Positions 42,207 through 50,935 of a stretch of DNA of 64,000 nt are shown here, piece by piece. The notes below the pieces were generated by a model. That model was given only the letters and a program-made list of their open reading frames with translations. It was not told the DNA's origin and did no database searches. The stretch is taken from contig LT599017.1 of the NCBI GenBank assembly GCA_900079765.1, positions 992,001-1,056,000 on the forward strand, given 5' to 3'. The stretch is from an uncultured Eubacteriales bacterium (lineage in GTDB: Bacteria > Bacillota > Clostridia > Oscillospirales > Oscillospiraceae). A program made the translations under genes and the position numbers. The stretch's first letter is position 1; every line of letters starts with the position of its first letter.

Positions 42207-43496
42207 ATGGGCACTTTGTCAAGCATTGTACAGTCCATTCTCGGTGTGGGAGCCGTCGCGCTACTTCCGTTAATGATTTTGATCCTCGGTTTAATTTTCA
42301 GAATGAAGTTCCTCCAGGCGCTGAAGTCCGGCCTCCTTGTTGGTATCGGCTTTCAGGGGCTAAAGCTGGTCGTCAGCTTTTTGGTTGCCACGCTGTCGCC
42401 GGTTTTAAACTTCTGGGCGTCCGGCGACGCGGGCTTTACCATTGTGGACGTGGGCTGGGAGACGCTCTCAGCGGCGGCTTGGTCGCAGAGCTTTGCGGGC
42501 CTCATGGTCCCGCTTGGCCTGCTGCTGAACTTCATCCTGATCCGCGTGAAGGCTACGAAGACCCTGAACGTTGACGTCTGGAACTATTGGCATTTGATCA
42601 AGTCCGCGGCGATCCTCTCCTTCGTTCTCACCGCTGTGGGGCTCTCCGGCACCGGAAACTATGTGGTCAGCGTGCTTTTCGGCCTGCTGCTGTCCGTGAT
42701 GATCTGCATCGTTGGCGACAAGATAGCTCCGGCCTGGCAGGGGTATTTTGGGCTGGAAGGCACGACTTGCACCACCGTTTTGCAGCTGGGTACGACGCTG
42801 CCGATCGCGTGGGCCGTGAACTGGCTTCTGGACAGAATCCCCGGTGTGAAGAAGATCAACATCTCCTACGACACCCTGAATGAGAAAATCGGCGCGTTCA
42901 GCGACCCGACGATCATCGCCTTTATCCTCGGCATCTTCCTGTCCCTGATCACCAAGCAGACGCTTGCCGGCACCATCCAGATCGCCGTCGGCCTGGCTGC
43001 GGTTATCACCCTGACGCCGAGAATGGTCAAGCTGTTCATGGAGGGCATCAGCCCGCTGAGCACGGCTGCCAGAAACTACATGATCACCCGCCTTGGCGAA
43101 GACGCTGAGTTTAACATCGGCGTGGATATCGCGCTTGGTGTGGGCGACCAGTCCTCCATCACCGCCTCCACCCTTATGATTCCCATCAGCGTGCTGCTGG
43201 CCTTTATTTTGCCCTGGAATCAGTTCTTCCCGCTGGCCTTCCTGGGCTCCTCGCTGGCCTATGCCATGGCTACCGTCAGCCTCGTTTCCAAGGGGAACCT
43301 CTTCCGGTCGCTGATCATCGGTACCGTGTATATGATCTTTACTTACTTTGCGTTCAACTTCACCGCCACGCTCTGCACTCAGTTTGTCGTGAGCGCCGGC
43401 GTCATGGAGATACAGGAGGGCGTGCGCGTGACCGCGGGCGGCATGAATAACTTTATCGAGCTCATTATGGCTATGTTTGGTAAACTCGTAGGCTAA
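42207..43496 (+). CDS. PTS IIC component, galactitol family
   Basis: 429-residue membrane transporter with many helices (for example VGAVALLPLMILILGLIF; AAILSFVLTAVGLSG; SVLLAFILPWNQFFP). The sequence GVGDQSSITASTLMIPI near residue 315 is typical of GatC-type IIC proteins. It lies 16 bases after IIB. It would bring in a polyol, pentitol or sugar-acid-like compound as a phosphate ester. The substrate cannot be told from sequence. Confidence 0.9.
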   Translation: MGTLSSIVQSILGVGAVALLPLMILILGLIFRMKFLQALKSGLLVGIGFQGLKLVVSFLVATLSPVLNFWASGDAGFTIVDVGWETLSAAAWSQSFAGLMVPLGLLLNFILIRVKATKTLNVDVWNYWHLIKSAAILSFVLTAVGLSGTGNYVVSVLFGLLLSVMICIVGDKIAPAWQGYFGLEGTTCTTVLQLGTTLPIAWAVNWLLDRIPGVKKINISYDTLNEKIGAFSDPTIIAFILGIFLSLITKQTLAGTIQIAVGLAAVITLTPRMVKLFMEGISPLSTAARNYMITRLGEDAEFNIGVDIALGVGDQSSITASTLMIPISVLLAFILPWNQFFPLAFLGSSLAYAMATVSLVSKGNLFRSLIIGTVYMIFTYFAFNFTATLCTQFVVSAGVMEIQEGVRVTAGGMNNFIELIMAMFGKLVG

Positions 43497-43507
43497 AGGA
43501 GAAACAT

Positions 43508-44395
43508 ATGATCACAGGATTAATTACCCCTATTTTGACGCCGTTCCACCGTGACGCGGAACAGTCGATCAACTATGAAGGCACAAAGGCGCTGGTGGAT
43601 CACCTGATTGCGGCGGGCGTGTCCGGATTGTTTGCTCTGGGCAGCAATGGGGAATTCGCGGTGCTCTCTTATCAGGAGAAGATTGACTTTGTAAAAAATG
43701 TTATTGAATTTGTCGGCGGGCGCGTTCCCGTATACGCGGGAACCGGCTGCTGCTCGACAAGGGAGACGATCTCCCTCTCGCGGGAGATGGAGCAGCTGGG
43801 CGTTGACGGCATCTCGGTCATTGCTCCGTACTTTGCCGGTTTGAGCGAGGATGAGATGTATGCGCACTATGCCGCCGTTGCCGGCAGCGTCTCCATCCCG
43901 GTCATCCTCTACAACATCCCACGGCTGACCGGGAACCCCCTCACGCCCGCAGTGGTGGAGCGGCTGGCGAAGATCGGGAACATCACCTGTATCAAGGACA
44001 GCAGCCGGGACATCGACAACCTGAAAGCGTACATAAAGATTGCCGCTGAAAACGACATGACGGTGCTCATCGGTTCCGACTCGCTGATTCTGGAGGGCAT
44101 GAAGCTGGGCGCCCACGGCGCTATCGCGGGTCTGAGCAACGTCCTGGCTCACAATCTGGTGGCGCTCTATCAGGCGATTGTCAACAAAGATCTGGACGAG
44201 GCGCAAAGGCTGCAGGATTCCATCAAGGAATTGAGCGCCGTGAACAGAAAGGGAACAATGCCCTGCGTGCTGAAACGCTCTGTGGAGCTGGCGAACATTG
44301 CCGACATGGGGCCGGCCAGACTGCCTGCCATGGAGGCAGACGAGCGCCTGGACGCGGACATCAGAGAAATGCTGAAGCACTACGGAATGCTGTAA
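43508..44395 (+). CDS. DapA/NanA-family class I aldolase
   Basis: 295 residues of the dihydrodipicolinate synthase / N-acetylneuraminate lyase / KDG aldolase family. Features are LFALGSNGEFAVLSYQEK (G-x-x-G-E carboxylate loop), the catalytic Tyr in ILYNIPRLTGNPL and the Schiff-base Lys in ITCIKDSSRDI. The arginine that binds dipicolinate substrates is not in its usual place (NIPRLTGN rather than NVPSRTG), so a sugar-acid aldolase is more likely than DapA. It is 11 bases after the PTS IIC gene. It probably cleaves a 2-keto-3-deoxy acid formed from the imported compound. Confidence 0.88.
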   Translation: MITGLITPILTPFHRDAEQSINYEGTKALVDHLIAAGVSGLFALGSNGEFAVLSYQEKIDFVKNVIEFVGGRVPVYAGTGCCSTRETISLSREMEQLGVDGISVIAPYFAGLSEDEMYAHYAAVAGSVSIPVILYNIPRLTGNPLTPAVVERLAKIGNITCIKDSSRDIDNLKAYIKIAAENDMTVLIGSDSLILEGMKLGAHGAIAGLSNVLAHNLVALYQAIVNKDLDEAQRLQDSIKELSAVNRKGTMPCVLKRSVELANIADMGPARLPAMEADERLDADIREMLKHYGML

Positions 44396-44407
44396 TAGGA
44401 GCGCGCT

Positions 44408-45340
44408 ATGAGAAAAGTCTTGGTGACTGCAAACAGCTTTGGGAAGTTCAGTGATGAGCCAACAGAGCTTTTGCAGGAGAATGGTTTTGAAGTTATTTTT
44501 AATCCCTATGGCCGGAAGATGGAGGAAAATGAGTTCATTGATGCGATTGCTGACGTGGACGCCGTGATTTTGAGCACGGAGCAGGTCAACAAGCGCGTCA
44601 TCGACAGCGCGCGAAAGCTCAGGATCATCTCCAGATACGGCGTTGGCCTGGACAATATCGACCTGGACTACTGCAAGGCCAAGGGGGTGCCGGTGACGAT
44701 CACGGGCAGCGGAAACAGCAATGCGGTAGCGGAATACGCCGTGACGAGCATGCTCGCTGCGCTGAAGGGCCTTTGCTACAGCGCAAACAAGGCGGCTGCC
44801 GGTACCTGGGCGAAAACCACCGGGTTGGATCTGGACGGACGCTGCGTGGGCGTCATAGGGCTGGGCTCCATCGGAAGGAGAGTCATACAAAAGCTCTCGG
44901 GCTTTGACGTGAAGATCCTTGGCTATGACATATTCTATGACGATGAGTTTTGCAGCCGGTACAAGGTTGAAAAGGGGTCCCTGGAAGAGGTTTTTCAGAA
45001 GTCGGATGTGATCACCTTCCACATCCCCTCCATTTCCGACAAGCCGCTTTTGGACGCGCAGACCTTTCGGACGCTGAAGGACGACGTGGTCATTGTCAAC
45101 ACGGCCCGCGCTTCTCTCATTGATTATGAGGCCCTGTATGAAAACCTGAAGAGCAAAAAGGTATTTGCGGCGGCGCTGGACGTGCACGAGTGCGAGCCCA
45201 AGTTCAACGAAAAGCTTATGGGGCTGGATAACGTCATCCTCACCCCGCACAATGCCGCACTGAGCAAGGAGGCCATCGACAAGACATCCATGCTGGCCGT
45301 GGAGAATATTTTAAAAGAATTTGGCTTGCTGCAGCAGTGA
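44408..45340 (+). CDS. D-isomer-specific 2-hydroxyacid dehydrogenase (SerA-like)
   Basis: 310 residues. The NAD-binding fingerprint is GVIGLGSIGRRVIQKL near residue 145. The catalytic Arg lies in VNTARASLIDYEAL, the Glu in DVHECEPKFN and the His in LTPHNAALSKEA. No ACT or other regulatory domain is present, so this is the short form. It is embedded in a PTS catabolic operon 12 bases after the aldolase gene, so it is more likely a catabolic dehydrogenase acting on a phosphorylated sugar acid than phosphoglycerate dehydrogenase for serine synthesis. Confidence 0.88.
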   Translation: MRKVLVTANSFGKFSDEPTELLQENGFEVIFNPYGRKMEENEFIDAIADVDAVILSTEQVNKRVIDSARKLRIISRYGVGLDNIDLDYCKAKGVPVTITGSGNSNAVAEYAVTSMLAALKGLCYSANKAAAGTWAKTTGLDLDGRCVGVIGLGSIGRRVIQKLSGFDVKILGYDIFYDDEFCSRYKVEKGSLEEVFQKSDVITFHIPSISDKPLLDAQTFRTLKDDVVIVNTARASLIDYEALYENLKSKKVFAAALDVHECEPKFNEKLMGLDNVILTPHNAALSKEAIDKTSMLAVENILKEFGLLQQ

Positions 45341-45360
45341 CACCCAAACCAAGGCGAAAC

Positions 45361-45385
45361 GGTGCGGGGCGCTGTGTCCCGCACC
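45361..45385 (+). terminator. Small intra-operon hairpin
   Basis: GGTGCGGG with CCCGCACC and a nine-base loop lies between the dehydrogenase and epimerase genes, without a T-run. Probably an mRNA processing or stability element. Confidence 0.45.
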
Positions 45386-45412
45386 CTAAGCGCAGCAACA
45401 GGAGGATAGATC

Positions 45413-46057
45413 ATGATAGTCGCACCTTCCATTTTAAGCGCGGACTTTACCAAGCTGAAAGAACAGCTTGCGGAAGTAGAGCGCAATGGAGCGGATTGGA
45501 TCCATTTCGATGTAATGGACGGTAACTTTGTTAAAAACATTACGTTCGGAATTGACATCTTCAAAGCGGTCAAGCGGGCATCGGACCTGTTCATCGACGT
45601 GCATTTCGTGCTGAACGATCCGGAATACTATGCTGACGTCTTCATGGACGCCGGGGCGGACAACATTACGTTCCATCTAGATGCGATCAACGACGAGGAG
45701 CGCTCCATGGCCCTCATCAACAAAATCAAGTCCAGAGGAGTGAAAGTGGGAGTGACCCTGAGGCCGGAGACAGACATCTCCGAGTATCTGCCGTTTTTGC
45801 CGTATGTGGACATTGCCCTGGTCATGTCCATCGTTCCGGGGTTTGGCGGACAACCCTTCCAGCCTGAGGCGGTCGATAAGGTCAAGTGGCTGGCCAAGCA
45901 GAAAAAGGAGCATGGATACCACTATTTGATCCAGGTGGACGGCGGGATCAATGGGACTACCGGCGCCCTTTGCAAGGAAGCGGGCGCGGAGTGCCTGGTC
46001 GCCGGCAGCTACGTATTTTGCAACGACATCGAGCGGTCCATTCAATCCCTGAAGTAG
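45413..46057 (+). CDS. rpe: Ribulose-phosphate 3-epimerase
   Basis: 214 residues, the usual length. Family motifs: IVAPSILSADFTKLKEQL at the N-terminus, WIHFDVMDGNFVKN with metal ligands, FIDVHFVLNDPEYY, VMSIVPGFGGQPFQP and a C-terminal IQVDGGINGTTG. It interconverts ribulose 5-phosphate and xylulose 5-phosphate. A good AGGAGG lies nine bases before the ATG. Being inside a PTS operon, it implies that the imported compound feeds into the pentose phosphate pool, or that it is a paralogue for a related ketose phosphate. Confidence 0.92.
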   Translation: MIVAPSILSADFTKLKEQLAEVERNGADWIHFDVMDGNFVKNITFGIDIFKAVKRASDLFIDVHFVLNDPEYYADVFMDAGADNITFHLDAINDEERSMALINKIKSRGVKVGVTLRPETDISEYLPFLPYVDIALVMSIVPGFGGQPFQPEAVDKVKWLAKQKKEHGYHYLIQVDGGINGTTGALCKEAGAECLVAGSYVFCNDIERSIQSLK

Positions 46058-46109
46058 CCCAAGTGGCAGTTACATCGTTCTTAGAGTTTATTAACGGAGA
46101 CGATCATCT

Positions 46110-46574
46110 TTGGAATTTGTTTTTATCAGCGACAAGGCCGACAATTGGGAAGACGCGATCGTAAAGACATCAAGGGCGCTTTTCGATGCGGGATTTGTGA
46201 CCGAGGAGTTCGGCAGCCAGTGTATCAAGAGGGAGCGTGAATACCCCACGGGATTGGGCACGCAGATCCCCATCGCCATTCCCCACACGGATTCGGCGTT
46301 CGTCCACACCTCCGCGATCTGCGTGCTGGCGCTTGAAAGCCAGGTGCCCTTCATCAACATGGAGGATTCGGAGAGCGAAGTGCCGGTGGAGTATGTGCTC
46401 AATCTGGCGATCAAGGACGGCAAGAATCAAGTAACAATTTTAAATAAGGTACTGCAGGTGTTCAACAGGGAAGGACTTCCCGAGCAGCTGGAGCGCAAGG
46501 GGAACGGCTATCTGAAGGAACTCATCATGCAGGCGTTCGTGAACGCTCCCACGACGGCAAAAGAGGCAGACTGA
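46110..46574 (+). CDS. PTS IIA component (fructose/mannitol-type fold, galactitol systems)
   Basis: 154 residues. Phosphohistidine lies in QIPIAIPHTDSAFV. The N-terminal part WEDAIVKTSRALFDAGFV and the C-terminal LNKVLQVFNREGLPEQL match the MtlA/GatA-type IIA fold. The start is TTG 46110 with GGAGA ten bases upstream. It passes phosphate from HPr to the IIB at 41891. It is unusual that the IIA gene is separated from IIB/IIC by three enzyme genes. Confidence 0.9.
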   Translation: MEFVFISDKADNWEDAIVKTSRALFDAGFVTEEFGSQCIKREREYPTGLGTQIPIAIPHTDSAFVHTSAICVLALESQVPFINMEDSESEVPVEYVLNLAIKDGKNQVTILNKVLQVFNREGLPEQLERKGNGYLKELIMQAFVNAPTTAKEAD

Positions 46575-46623
46575 ACGGTTTGTATACTTTTTTGCCTGCG
46601 GGTGCAAATTAATCACGACGTAA

Positions 46624-46653
46624 ATGCGCAAGGCTTTTGGCCGCCCCGGCCAA
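46624..46653 (+). terminator. Hairpin before the PRD regulator gene
   Basis: GCGCAAGGCTTTTGGCC pairs with GGCCAAAGGCCTTGCG around a five-base loop with one mismatch. No T-run, so it is a possible attenuator. BglG/MtlR-type regulators sometimes act near such leaders. Confidence 0.4.
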
Positions 46654-46762
46654 AGGCCTTGCGTACCTTGCATATGAGCAAAGCAGTCAGGGATCGCTGA
46701 GAATCGGTTGCTTTGTTCCGGGGCGAACACATCTCGTTGCTTTTATGATAAAGGTGGATCAT

Positions 46763-48793
46763 ATGGACAGCAGAAAAGATATTCTACTGAATGATTTGAT
46801 TACGAACAGAACCGTTGATGTCGAGGAGTTCTTGAAGAGCCATGCTATCTCATTCAGAACGCTGCAAAATGATATAGCGTTTCTAAACAGCGAAATGGGC
46901 GCCAATGTCCTTGAACTGCATAACGCTAAGGTGATCGTCAATAATACGGGCGTTTTAATGGACAAGCTGGGAAGTAGAAAAGGAAATGTGACGCCCTACT
47001 CATATAAAATGACAAAAGAGGAGCGCCTATTAATTGAATCGCTGCTCATTCTCTGCTCCGAAGGCTATGTCACGGCGAGCAAGCTGGGTGAGTACTTATT
47101 TGTCAGCAGGAATACGGTCATCACCGACATGAATGCTTTAAAATCAAAGCTGCAGGGGTATCATCTGGAGCTCGCGCCGAAGACCAACAAAGGATACGAG
47201 ATTTCCGGCGACGAGGTTTTTATAAGAAGGCGGTTCTACGATATCATCATGGGCTCGTGGAGCACGTTCAATGATAAATACAGAAAAATCATTGCCGAGA
47301 CGATAGAACTCGACAAAGACTTTTTTAATGTGAAAGAGACGTTGATCGCATTTTTTGATAAAAACAAAATTGTGTTGGGCGACTCTGTATTCGCGGCGTT
47401 TTATCAATGCGTCGTTTTTAAGCTGATGCGCCTGCGCAATGGGCACGTGATACCAAAGGGCGAAAGCGGCGACAGCTCACGTCATCCGGCGCTGCAGGAG
47501 CTGATGAATGAACTGCTCTATGACGGAGGATGGCGCACGGAGGGCGAGCTGAGCGATTTTATTCACCTGGTTCATTATCTGAACCTGGATGGGCTTATCC
47601 AGGGAAACTACCATGCCGATGAGCAGATGGTGATTTCCTCGTTTGTCTGGGAGGTATGCAAGGAGCTGGACGTTTTAGAGGAATTGGAGTATGAGAGCTA
47701 TAGAAATCTGTGCGCTCATATCATCTCCTCCGTGGACAGCATTAAAAAGGGCGTGACCTCCCAAATCAACCCTATCCTGAGCGACCTGAAATCGCTGTAC
47801 CCAGATATCTTTGATGCGATCAACAAGCATATAAACGTGCTGATGAAAATTGCAAATCGGGCGTTGGATGAAAATGATATCTCCTATATCGCAATGCACG
47901 TCGCGGTGATCGTGGAGACGAATCACGCAATTGATACGAGACTTCGCGTGGTTTTGGTCTGTCCCAACGGCAGATGCATGTCAGAATTTTTAAAGAGCAG
48001 GCTGCTGCTCTACTTCAGCATCGATATTATAGATACGATCCCGGCGTACAAGCTGAACGCGCAGGCTAAAAATGAGATAGACCTTGTGATTTCGACGGTC
48101 CCTCTTGACAGCTCAAAGTTCCCGGTTGTGGTTGTAAGCCAGATTTTATCGCCGGGCGATCTGGTGCGCATCAGAAAGTGTATCAGGTCTATCAGGAAGA
48201 ATTTTTACAAGATAGAAATGCATCAGAACATTGAAAACTACGTCAAGGGCTATCAGGACATTATGGACAAAAACGCCGACTCAGGGGAGCTTGAAAAGCT
48301 GAACAGCCATTATGGAGAGGCAAAGCCCTCCTTTTTCTACAGCCATATTATGGAGAAACAGATCCTTCTGGATTTTGAGGCAAAATCCTGGCAGGAGGCG
48401 ATCAGGATGTCTGGTGAGCTGCTGAAGAGGGGCGGATACGTCAATCAGAATTATATCGACAAAATGGTGGAGCTCGTGGAGGAAAACGGCCCGTATATTT
48501 TGTTTATGCCCGGCTTTGCGCTGGCCCACGCCTCGCCTGACGACGGCGCAAGCAAATTGGGCGTGAGCCTGGTCAGGCTGAAGAGACCGATCCTGTTTGA
48601 GGGCAGCGATATACCCATCAAATATGTGGTTTGCCTCAGCATTACCGATAAGGACAGCCATATTTCACTGATGTATCAGATATATAAAAGCCTGACGTAT
48701 GAGGAGCTGTTTGATAATTTAAGCAAGTGCTCGACGCAGACGCAGATTATTGAGCTGCTGAGAGCCTTTGAGCTTGGACAGTCCCAGAAATAA
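46763..48793 (+). CDS. PRD-containing transcriptional regulator with PTS IIB-like and IIA domains
   Basis: 676 residues from ATG 46763 (AAGGTGG five bases upstream; a longer frame from 46637 lacks a ribosome site). N-terminal DNA-binding region (ILLNDLITNRTVDVEEF; second HTH EGYVTASKLGEYLFVSRNTV), two PTS regulation domains with conserved histidines (FIHLVHYLNLDGLI; SYIAMHVAVIVETNHAI), a IIB-like domain with Cys in VLVCPNGRCMSEF, and a C-terminal IIA domain with His in PGFALAHASPDD. This is the MtlR/LicR type. It probably activates the PTS operon when its PTS components lack phosphate because substrate is being imported. Confidence 0.9.
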   Translation: MDSRKDILLNDLITNRTVDVEEFLKSHAISFRTLQNDIAFLNSEMGANVLELHNAKVIVNNTGVLMDKLGSRKGNVTPYSYKMTKEERLLIESLLILCSEGYVTASKLGEYLFVSRNTVITDMNALKSKLQGYHLELAPKTNKGYEISGDEVFIRRRFYDIIMGSWSTFNDKYRKIIAETIELDKDFFNVKETLIAFFDKNKIVLGDSVFAAFYQCVVFKLMRLRNGHVIPKGESGDSSRHPALQELMNELLYDGGWRTEGELSDFIHLVHYLNLDGLIQGNYHADEQMVISSFVWEVCKELDVLEELEYESYRNLCAHIISSVDSIKKGVTSQINPILSDLKSLYPDIFDAINKHINVLMKIANRALDENDISYIAMHVAVIVETNHAIDTRLRVVLVCPNGRCMSEFLKSRLLLYFSIDIIDTIPAYKLNAQAKNEIDLVISTVPLDSSKFPVVVVSQILSPGDLVRIRKCIRSIRKNFYKIEMHQNIENYVKGYQDIMDKNADSGELEKLNSHYGEAKPSFFYSHIMEKQILLDFEAKSWQEAIRMSGELLKRGGYVNQNYIDKMVELVEENGPYILFMPGFALAHASPDDGASKLGVSLVRLKRPILFEGSDIPIKYVVCLSITDKDSHISLMYQIYKSLTYEELFDNLSKCSTQTQIIELLRAFELGQSQK

Positions 48794-48810
48794 CGATATG
48801 CGCCGCGAGG

Positions 48811-48863
48811 ATCCGAACCATTCTGAGGCAGAAAGAATCTGCCGCGGGTGGTTCGGATTCTTT
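48811..48863 (+). terminator. Probable terminator after the PTS regulator
   Basis: A long stem ATCCGAACCA with TGGTTCGGAT and an inner GGCAGA/TCTGCC hairpin lies about 20 bases after the stop codon. The run after it is only TTCTTTG. Confidence 0.6.
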
Positions 48864-48927
48864 GTTGCGGAGGCCCTTTTCCTTCAGTGCTTTCAGCGGT
48901 TTCGCCTTTTTTTCCGAAAATTTATCG

Positions 48928-48956
48928 TTGCCAAAGTAACAACTCTGTGTTAATAT
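48928..48956 (+). promoter_or_regulatory. Promoter of the glycine-betaine importer operon
   Basis: TTGCCA (48928-48933), 17-base spacer, TAATAT (48951-48956). The expected start near 48963 falls inside an inverted repeat. Confidence 0.75.
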
Positions 48957-48959
48957 TGG

Positions 48960-48977
48960 GTTGTCAGAAACGACAAC
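48960..48977. promoter_or_regulatory. Inverted repeat at the start site (possible repressor site)
   Basis: GTTGTC-AGAAAC-GACAAC is a perfect six-base dyad directly after the -10 box. The BusR-like regulator encoded downstream of this operon is a candidate binder. This is inference from position. Confidence 0.4.
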
Positions 48978-49034
48978 TTGCAATTTTTACCGGGTTGTTG
49001 GTTGCCGAATTTAGGATTATTAGGGGGGAATAAA

Positions 49035-50039
49035 ATGAAACGCAAAGGAACGATTCTACTTATCGTACTTGGACTTCTGGCGGCCTGTCTGGCGGGCTGC
49101 GCCCCGTCCTCGGGCGGCAAAACCGTGAAAATCGTCGCGACCGATAACCAATGGGACAGCCAGAGAATCCATAACGCTATTGCCAAAATTGTGGTGGAGC
49201 ACGCCTATGAGGGCTATGAGTTCGAGACCTCCACCGCCGCGTCCAATATGAACTGGCTGGCGATTGTGGACGGAGAGATCGATCTGGACATCGAGAGCTG
49301 GACCGACAACGTGCTGTCCTACCCTGACGACGTAGCCAGAGGGGATATCGTGGACGTAGGCGTACTGGTGCCCGACAGCCGCCAGGGCCTTTACGTTCCC
49401 CGCTATGTGATAGAGGGGGACCCGGAGCGGGGCATTGAGCCCATGGCCCCGGGGCTCAGGACCGTTAAGGATCTTATAAACTACCCCGATGTGTTCCCAG
49501 ACGATGAGGACCCCTCCAAGGGCCGCATCTATGGGGGTACCCCCGGGTATATGGCCGATGAGGTCCTCTATAAGAAGTACGAGGCCTATGGGCTGGACGA
49601 GTACTATACTTACACCCGCCTGGGGAGCGAGTCGGTCATCGCCGCATCCCTTGTCTCGGCCTACAACCTGGGCGAGGCTTGGGTGGGCTACGGCTACGAG
49701 CCCACCCTCGTCACCGGAAAGCTGGACCTGGTCCTCCTGGAGGATGAGTCCTATGATCCAGAGACCTATTTTGACGGCCTGTGCGCCTATCCCGCCCAGG
49801 AACTGAAAATCGTCAGCAGCAAATATTTTGCGGAAAAGGCCCCCGACCTGCTTGAATTCTTCCAAAATTATCAGACCGGAAGTACCCTGATTGCCGAGGC
49901 GCTGGCCTATCTGGATGAAAATCAGTGTACCATTGAGGAGACCGCGGTCTGGTTTTTGAAGGAGCATGACGAGCTGCTGAGCCAGTGGCTCCCCGAGGAG
50001 AACGCCGCCGTCCTGCGTGACTATCTCTCCGGGATATAG
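49035..50039 (+). CDS. Glycine betaine/proline ABC substrate-binding lipoprotein (OpuAC/ProX family)
   Basis: 334 residues from ATG 49035. The frame begins earlier, but GGGGGGAA and the signal peptide select this ATG. Lipobox LAACLAGCAPS. The OpuAC domain shows VKIVATDNQWDSQRIHNAI, VDGEIDLDIESWTDNVL, YGGTPGYMADEVLYKKY and AWVGYGYEPTLV, with tryptophans and tyrosines that could form the aromatic box for quaternary amines. First gene of an importer operon (binding protein, permease, ATPase), then its regulator. Imports an osmoprotectant. Confidence 0.88.
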   Translation: MKRKGTILLIVLGLLAACLAGCAPSSGGKTVKIVATDNQWDSQRIHNAIAKIVVEHAYEGYEFETSTAASNMNWLAIVDGEIDLDIESWTDNVLSYPDDVARGDIVDVGVLVPDSRQGLYVPRYVIEGDPERGIEPMAPGLRTVKDLINYPDVFPDDEDPSKGRIYGGTPGYMADEVLYKKYEAYGLDEYYTYTRLGSESVIAASLVSAYNLGEAWVGYGYEPTLVTGKLDLVLLEDESYDPETYFDGLCAYPAQELKIVSSKYFAEKAPDLLEFFQNYQTGSTLIAEALAYLDENQCTIEETAVWFLKEHDELLSQWLPEENAAVLRDYLSGI

Positions 50040-50050
50040 GGGGGAGCCGC

Positions 50051-50935
50051 ATGTCTCAATTTATTCAGGACTATATTCTTCAATTTCCAGCCGCCTGGCA
50101 GTTCAAGCTGGGAGACACCGTGGATGCCGCGGTCAAGAGCTTTGCCGTTGAGCACCGGGAGGGGCTCCAGGTGATTCGCAAGGGCATCATCGCGGTCATC
50201 AGCGGGATCCAGGGGGTGCTGGAGTGGATTCCCTGGGTCGTGTTGGTGCTGGCGGTGGTGGCTCTCACCTGGTATTTGACAAGAAAGTGGCACCTAGGGG
50301 CCGTCTACGGCCTACTGCTTACCTTTATCGGCTGCAGCGGCCTGTGGGGCCTCATGCTCCAGACGCTCAGCGTGGTCATCGCCAGTGTGATCATCTGCCT
50401 GCTGCTGGGCTTTCCGCTCGGCATCCTGCTGGCCATGTCCAGCCGGGCCAACCGCATCCTGCGGCCCCTGCTGGATACCATGCAGACCATGCCATCCTGG
50501 GTCTATCTGGTGCCCGCGGTGTTCCTGTTCAAGCCCGGTATGACTCCGGCCCTGCTGGCGACGGTTATCTACGCCCTTGTGCCCATGGTGCGCATGACCA
50601 GCCACGGCCTGCTCTATGTGGACGCCGAAATGCTGGAGGCCTCCCATGCGTTCGGTGCGACCAGGATGCAGACGCTGCTCAAGGTGCAGATCCCCCAGGC
50701 CATCCCCACCATTATGACAGGCGTGAACCAGACCATTATGATGGCAATGGCGATGGTGGTCACCTGCTCCCTCATCGGCGCCGAGGGGCTGGGTATGGAA
50801 ATTTTGGTGGCCACCAATCAGGTGCAGGTGGGCAGAGCCCTGCTGCCCGGCATCGCCATCGTGATCGTGGCGGTGATTCTGGACCGCCTTACCCAGGCGG
50901 CGGTCAAGCGGAGCGAGGTGAAAGTGGATGGATGA
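50051..50935 (+). CDS. Glycine betaine/proline ABC permease (OpuAB/ProW family)
   Basis: 294 residues with about six helices after an amphipathic N-terminal region. Conserved segments are LLDTMQTMPSWVYLVPAVFLF, VPMVRMTSHGLLYVDAEM, the EAA loop EASHAFGATRMQTLLKVQIP and IMMAMAMVVTCSLIGAEGLG. Length matches OpuAB/ProW. It lies 11 bases after the binding protein gene and overlaps the ATPase gene by eight bases. Confidence 0.93.
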   Translation: MSQFIQDYILQFPAAWQFKLGDTVDAAVKSFAVEHREGLQVIRKGIIAVISGIQGVLEWIPWVVLVLAVVALTWYLTRKWHLGAVYGLLLTFIGCSGLWGLMLQTLSVVIASVIICLLLGFPLGILLAMSSRANRILRPLLDTMQTMPSWVYLVPAVFLFKPGMTPALLATVIYALVPMVRMTSHGLLYVDAEMLEASHAFGATRMQTLLKVQIPQAIPTIMTGVNQTIMMAMAMVVTCSLIGAEGLGMEILVATNQVQVGRALLPGIAIVIVAVILDRLTQAAVKRSEVKVDG

